This document shows, piece after piece, positions 14,529-17,729 of a stretch of DNA of 17,729 nucleotides (the first letter of the stretch is position 1; every line of letters starts with the position of its first letter). A model generated the notes under the pieces. It did not search any database and was not told the DNA's origin. It worked only from the letters and a program-made list of their open reading frames with translations. The translations under genes were made by a program, and so were the position numbers. Source of the stretch: an uncultured Salinimicrobium sp. (GTDB taxonomy: Bacteria; Bacteroidota; Bacteroidia; Flavobacteriales; Flavobacteriaceae). Location: the NCBI GenBank assembly GCA_946887025.1, contig CAMPJY010000037.1, positions 1 through 17,729 of the forward strand. Direction: 5' to 3'.

Positions 14529-16436
14529 ATGAAATACTTACTTATCCTCGGATTTATTTTTCAATTCTTTACTACCGCTGCCTTTGGGCAACAGTACAAG
14601 TATCACACCGTAAAACAGGGGGAGACTGTCTACAGCATTGCCCGTGATTACAATATTTCCGTGGAGACCCTTTATACTTATAATCCTGATGCCAAAGCGG
14701 GTATAAGTGTCAACAGTAAACTGGTGGTTCCTGCCACTTCAGGAGTCCGGGAGACGGTTGTAAAATTCGAGGAACATAAGGTGAGACGGAAGGAGACCCT
14801 CTTCAGCCTTTCGCAGGAATATCAGGTTTCCATTGATGATATTAAGCGTTATAACCCCCATCTGTACTCGGAAGAACTGAGGAGGGGGGAGCGTATTCGG
14901 ATCCCGGTGAACCTTCCAATACAGGAGGTTGCGGAAGTGGTGGCCAATCCTGAAGAGAATCCCCTCGGAATTACGGAGAAGGAACACGTGGTGTTGCCTA
15001 AGGAAACACTTTATGCCATTTCCAGAAAATACAACCTTAGCATAGAGGAGCTGAAGAACCTGAATCCTGGTATCGATACGCTCAAACCCGGTATGGTGCT
15101 GAAGATCAGGAACGGGAATTCTGTGACTGCCACTCCTGCGGAAGAGCGGATGTTTAAATATTACCAGGTCCAGCCTCAGGAAACCATGTATAGCCTGACT
15201 GCAGAGCTGGGAATCAGCAGAGATTCGCTGATCGTTCTTAATCCTGCTTTAAGGGATGGCCTGAAAGCCGGGATGGTACTGAAGATTCCCAATCCCGATG
15301 CCACTAGTGCCATTACTGGATTTTCTGAAGAGGAAACCGTAAATCTAGAAAACCGCATCAAAGATTACCAGCCAAAGGAGCTGGTGGTGATGCTGCCTTT
15401 CGCCCTTGATAAGATCGTGACCACCGATTCCACCTCCAATGCTTCGGAAAGAATAAAGAAAGACAAAGTATTGCAGATCTCGCTGGATTTCTACAGTGGG
15501 GTGCTGATGGCTGTTGATTCGGCTCAGGCCTTAGGGCTGTCCACCAATCTGCGGGTGTTTGACACCAAACAGAGTGCCTATGAGGTGTCTTCCATTATTA
15601 ACAGCAACAATTTCTACGGAGTGGATGCCGTAATTGGGCCGCTGGTCAATTCTTCCATCGAGGCTGCCGTGACCCGCTTACAAAGCCAGGGGATCCCAGT
15701 GGTTTCCCCCTTGACAAAAAATGCACCCAAGAATGTGGAGAACTATGTACAGGCCAGACCTACCGATGAAATGCTTGAGGATGCCATGATTTCCTATATT
15801 TCAGAAAACTCCCAGGGTAAAAATATCGTTATTATCGCCGACCCGGGGAAAGGGGATGTGAAAAGAAAATTGCTTTCTGCTTTCCCGGACTCCAGAACTG
15901 TTAACCCTATTGATGGCAGCTATGTGAGTAAGAGTGCCCTTTCTTCTGCTTTGGTTTCGGGGAAACCCAACTGGGTTCTTCTGGAATCCGATAATATCTC
16001 CGTGATCAGCGATGTCACCTCCGCCCTGAGCTCCCATTTGGGGAATAAGGAGATCGTGCTGTTCACTACCAGCCGTAACGGTTCCTTCGAAAGCGACAAT
16101 ATCTCCAATCTGCACCTGTCCAGGCTGAAATTCACTTATCCTTCTGTAGACAAGGAATTCAATGGGATCAAGGAAAATTCATTTGTAACTTCCTATATCA
16201 GTAAATACGGGATAGTCCCCAACACCTATGCCGTCAGGGGATTTGACGTGACTTACGACATCCTGCTGAGGCTGGCTTCTGCGGAGGACCTTTTTGCTTC
16301 TTTGGAAGAGGAGGGAACTACAGAATACGTGGAGAATAAATTTGATTATGACAGGAATCCAACAGGCAGTTATATTAACAAAGCCATATATATCCTAAGA
16401 TATGGGGAGGATATGAAACTAAAAGTAATACAGTAA
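14529..16436 (+). CDS. Exported protein with four LysM repeats and a PBP1-type ligand-binding fold
   Basis: This 635-residue protein begins with a signal peptide (about 1-20, ending FTTAAFGQ). Four LysM repeats follow at about residues 24-68, 82-126, 152-194 and 210-254. Each shows the QGET/KET...YSIA...YN(I/L)S...L...NP...G..L.IP pattern and should bind peptidoglycan. From about 284 to the end (starting KELVVMLPFAL) is a two-lobed periplasmic-binding-protein-like domain, with VDAVIGPLVNSS and GIPVVSPLTKNAP as in type 1 receptors. The layout recalls LpoA-like regulators of peptidoglycan synthases, but that is an analogy only; ligand and partner are unknown. It lies 9 bp after guaA, and its TAA overlaps the ATG of the OsmC gene by one base. 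No lipobox cysteine is visible, so it is probably soluble or wall-bound in the periplasm. Confidence 0.92.
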   Translation: MKYLLILGFIFQFFTTAAFGQQYKYHTVKQGETVYSIARDYNISVETLYTYNPDAKAGISVNSKLVVPATSGVRETVVKFEEHKVRRKETLFSLSQEYQVSIDDIKRYNPHLYSEELRRGERIRIPVNLPIQEVAEVVANPEENPLGITEKEHVVLPKETLYAISRKYNLSIEELKNLNPGIDTLKPGMVLKIRNGNSVTATPAEERMFKYYQVQPQETMYSLTAELGISRDSLIVLNPALRDGLKAGMVLKIPNPDATSAITGFSEEETVNLENRIKDYQPKELVVMLPFALDKIVTTDSTSNASERIKKDKVLQISLDFYSGVLMAVDSAQALGLSTNLRVFDTKQSAYEVSSIINSNNFYGVDAVIGPLVNSSIEAAVTRLQSQGIPVVSPLTKNAPKNVENYVQARPTDEMLEDAMISYISENSQGKNIVIIADPGKGDVKRKLLSAFPDSRTVNPIDGSYVSKSALSSALVSGKPNWVLLESDNISVISDVTSALSSHLGNKEIVLFTTSRNGSFESDNISNLHLSRLKFTYPSVDKEFNGIKENSFVTSYISKYGIVPNTYAVRGFDVTYDILLRLASAEDLFASLEEEGTTEYVENKFDYDRNPTGSYINKAIYILRYGEDMKLKVIQ

Positions 16437-16840
16437 TGACTTCAAGAGTAATCTATCTCGGCGACCTGAGGACCGAATGTGAACATCTGCAGAGCGGGAA
16501 TAAAATGATTACAGATGCCCCCGTGGATAATCAGGGAAAGGGAGAGGCTTTTTCTCCCACAGATACTGTTGCCACCGCTCTGGCGAGTTGTATGCTGACC
16601 GTAATGGGGATCAAGGCAAGGGACATGCAGGTCGATATTAAAGGAACCACCGCCGCTGTAACCAAGACCATGGCTGCTGATCCACGAAGGATATCCGAAA
16701 TCGAAGTGGTGCTGGCTTTCCCTTCTACTTATGACGAAAAGACGACAGCAATACTGGAAAGAATTGCGAAGACCTGTCCAGTGCTGTACAGCCTCCATCC
16801 TGATATTAAGAAGCAGATCATCTTTAATTATAAACGTTAA
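16436..16840 (+). CDS. OsmC family protein (possible thiol-dependent peroxidase)
   Basis: This 134-residue cytoplasmic protein belongs to the OsmC/Ohr fold. The family block GEAFSPTDTVATALASC (36-52) leads to the first conserved cysteine, C52, at the start of the central helix. The second, C114 in AKTCPVLYSLHPDI, is in the expected place near the C-terminus. OsmC and Ohr members with both cysteines reduce organic hydroperoxides, so that activity is likely but unproven here; the short length is also like the less well understood YhfA group. The ATG overlaps the stop of the LysM/PBP1 gene (TAATG at 16434-16438), so translation is probably coupled, and this is the last gene of the guaA operon. 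Bacillithiol, expected from bshC in the same genome, could serve as a reductant, but that is inference. Confidence 0.93.
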   Translation: MTSRVIYLGDLRTECEHLQSGNKMITDAPVDNQGKGEAFSPTDTVATALASCMLTVMGIKARDMQVDIKGTTAAVTKTMAADPRRISEIEVVLAFPSTYDEKTTAILERIAKTCPVLYSLHPDIKKQIIFNYKR

Positions 16841-16857
16841 TAATTATGTTGCGTTCT

Positions 16858-16881
16858 GACTTCCAGTCGCCCCTCCGGGGC
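16858..16881. repeat. Double mini-palindrome at a convergent junction
   Basis: Two abutting perfect inverted repeats share the same triloop: GACT-TCC-AGTC (16858-16868) and GCCCC-TCC-GGGGC (16869-16881). No T tract follows on either strand. The element fills part of the 79-bp gap between the OsmC gene and the convergent enzyme gene. Its form is like dispersed REP-type hairpins of bacterial genomes; other copies would need to be shown. It may work as a two-way transcription barrier. Confidence 0.6.
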
Positions 16882-16919
16882 TATGTTGTGTTGGGGTTTC
16901 TGCTTTTGTGCAAAAAGAT

Positions 16920-17729
16920 TTACATCAAGGCGACCTCATTCTGCGCTTTCCTAAAATCCCTCATCATTTCAGCCACGATCTCCCCTGCGGGTTTGATGTT
17001 GTGGATAAGCCCTGAAACCTGGCCAATCTCCAGTTCCCCTTCTTCCAGGTCCCCTTCAAACATCCCTTTTTTGGCCCTTGCACGCCCCAGTAATGCTATT
17101 AGCTCCTCCTTGGTGGGATTGGTCTGATAAAGCTGCTCCACCTGTCTGTAGAAGCTGTTTTTAAGCAGTCTGACGGGGGCAAGCTCTTTTAAGGTAAGGA
17201 CGGTATCCCCTTCCTGTGAATTCACCACAAGCTCCTTAAATGCCGGATGAGAGGAGGCTTCGGGAGTGGCGACAAAACGGCTGCCTACCTGTACCCCGTC
17301 GGCACCCAAAACCATTGCGGCGAGCATCCCGTGGCCTGTAGCTATCCCACCGGCAGCAATAAGGGGAACGGAAATCTTTTCCCTCACCATTGGGATTAAA
17401 GTGAAGGTAGTGGTTTCATCCCTTCCATTATGCCCCCCGGCCTCAAAACCTTCGGCTACCACGGCGTCCACTCCGGCCTCCTGGGCTTTTAAAGCGAATT
17501 TCACACTGCTGACCACATGTACCACAGTAATTCCATGCGCCTTTAAATGGGTAGTCCAGGTCCTGGGATTTCCGGCGGAGGTAAAGACTATTTTCACCCT
17601 TTCCTCCAGGATGATCTGCATGATCTTCTCCATGTCAGGATAAAGCAGCGGCACATTGACTCCAAAAGGTTTTGTAGTTGCCGCCTGACATTTCCTGATG
17701 TGTTCCCTCAGGGTTTCCGGATACATGGA
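16920..17729 (-). CDS. Nitronate monooxygenase / FMN-dependent enoyl-reductase-like TIM-barrel enzyme, N-terminus outside the window
   Basis: The frame is open to the window edge, so about 270 C-terminal residues are visible; relatives have about 310-320, so some 45 are missing. The Met at 17726 is internal (a family position near MYPETLREHI), not the start. Motifs of the nitronate monooxygenase / 2-nitropropane dioxygenase family are VVAEGFEAGGHNG, with the conserved His, and PLIAAGGIATGHG followed by GADGVQVGSRFVAT, the FMN phosphate-binding loops. It should be a cytoplasmic FMN flavoprotein that oxidises nitronates. The FabK type of enoyl-ACP reductase shares this fold, so the substrate is uncertain without the N-terminus. 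It is convergent with the guaA operon, separated by a 79-bp gap with a double palindrome. No clear intrinsic terminator follows its TAA. Confidence 0.9.
   Translation of the reverse strand, partial: SMYPETLREHIRKCQAATTKPFGVNVPLLYPDMEKIMQIILEERVKIVFTSAGNPRTWTTHLKAHGITVVHVVSSVKFALKAQEAGVDAVVAEGFEAGGHNGRDETTTFTLIPMVREKISVPLIAAGGIATGHGMLAAMVLGADGVQVGSRFVATPEASSHPAFKELVVNSQEGDTVLTLKELAPVRLLKNSFYRQVEQLYQTNPTKEELIALLGRARAKKGMFEGDLEEGELEIGQVSGLIHNIKPAGEIVAEMMRDFRKAQNEVALM

Noticed and set aside
16846..17127. 93-codon + strand frame after the OsmC gene
   Set aside because: Most of it is antisense to the nitronate monooxygenase-like gene, and its first part runs through the double palindrome; no protein-like pattern is seen.
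17724..17726. ATG (minus strand) as the true start of the nitronate monooxygenase-like gene
   Set aside because: About 45 N-terminal residues of the family, including the first barrel strand, would be missing, and the frame continues to the window edge.

Overview
The window looks like a chromosomal segment of a marine-type Bacteroidota, most likely Flavobacteriaceae. The signs are: gene content (BshC, a two-domain M16 protease, a LysM plus PBP1-fold protein, a SIMPL-domain protein); moderate base composition; near absence of Shine-Dalgarno sequences; and -7 promoter boxes of the Bacteroidetes type (TAnnTTTG or one mismatch away) just upstream of several genes. No tRNA, rRNA, CRISPR array, insertion sequence or phage gene was seen. 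Nearly all of it is ordinary core-type chromosome, and I did not find a clearly new multi-gene system.

Layout, left to right. Positions 1-1763 (+): the 3' part of an amidase-signature enzyme, cut by the window edge, then a small three-helix membrane protein and a probable terminator. Positions 1764-3321 (+): a 346-bp non-coding stretch with two inverted repeats and a possible promoter, leading to the Na+/H+ antiporter nhaA. Positions 3396-4845 (+): a strong promoter match, then rimO (ribosomal protein S12 methylthiotransferase). Positions 4846-5113: a convergent junction with a hairpin cluster and a clear terminator for the minus-strand unit. Positions 5114-8928 (-): a CaCA-family cation antiporter followed 17 bp later by a secreted M16 zinc protease. 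Positions 8929-9097: a divergent control region. Positions 9098-12087 (+): bshC (bacillithiol synthesis) closely coupled to a PLP-dependent decarboxylase. Positions 12103-12179: a long GC-rich imperfect palindrome at a convergent junction. Positions 12184-12912 (-): a SIMPL-domain protein. Positions 12990-16840 (+): guaA, the LysM/PBP1 envelope protein and an OsmC-family protein in a tight operon (9-bp gap, then TAATG overlap). Positions 16858-16881: a double mini-palindrome. Positions 16920-17729 (-): the C-terminal part of a nitronate monooxygenase / FMN enoyl-reductase-like enzyme, cut by the right edge.

Taken together the genes serve ion homeostasis (NhaA, CaCA antiporter), thiol and peroxide chemistry (BshC, OsmC), translation (RimO), GMP synthesis (GuaA) and envelope or periplasmic functions (M16 protease, LysM/PBP1 protein, SIMPL protein). 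The least ordinary signals are between genes: palindromes at all three convergent junctions, a hairpin in the presumed nhaA leader, and a -7 box that ends only 3 nt before the guaA start codon, which suggests a leaderless or near-leaderless mRNA.
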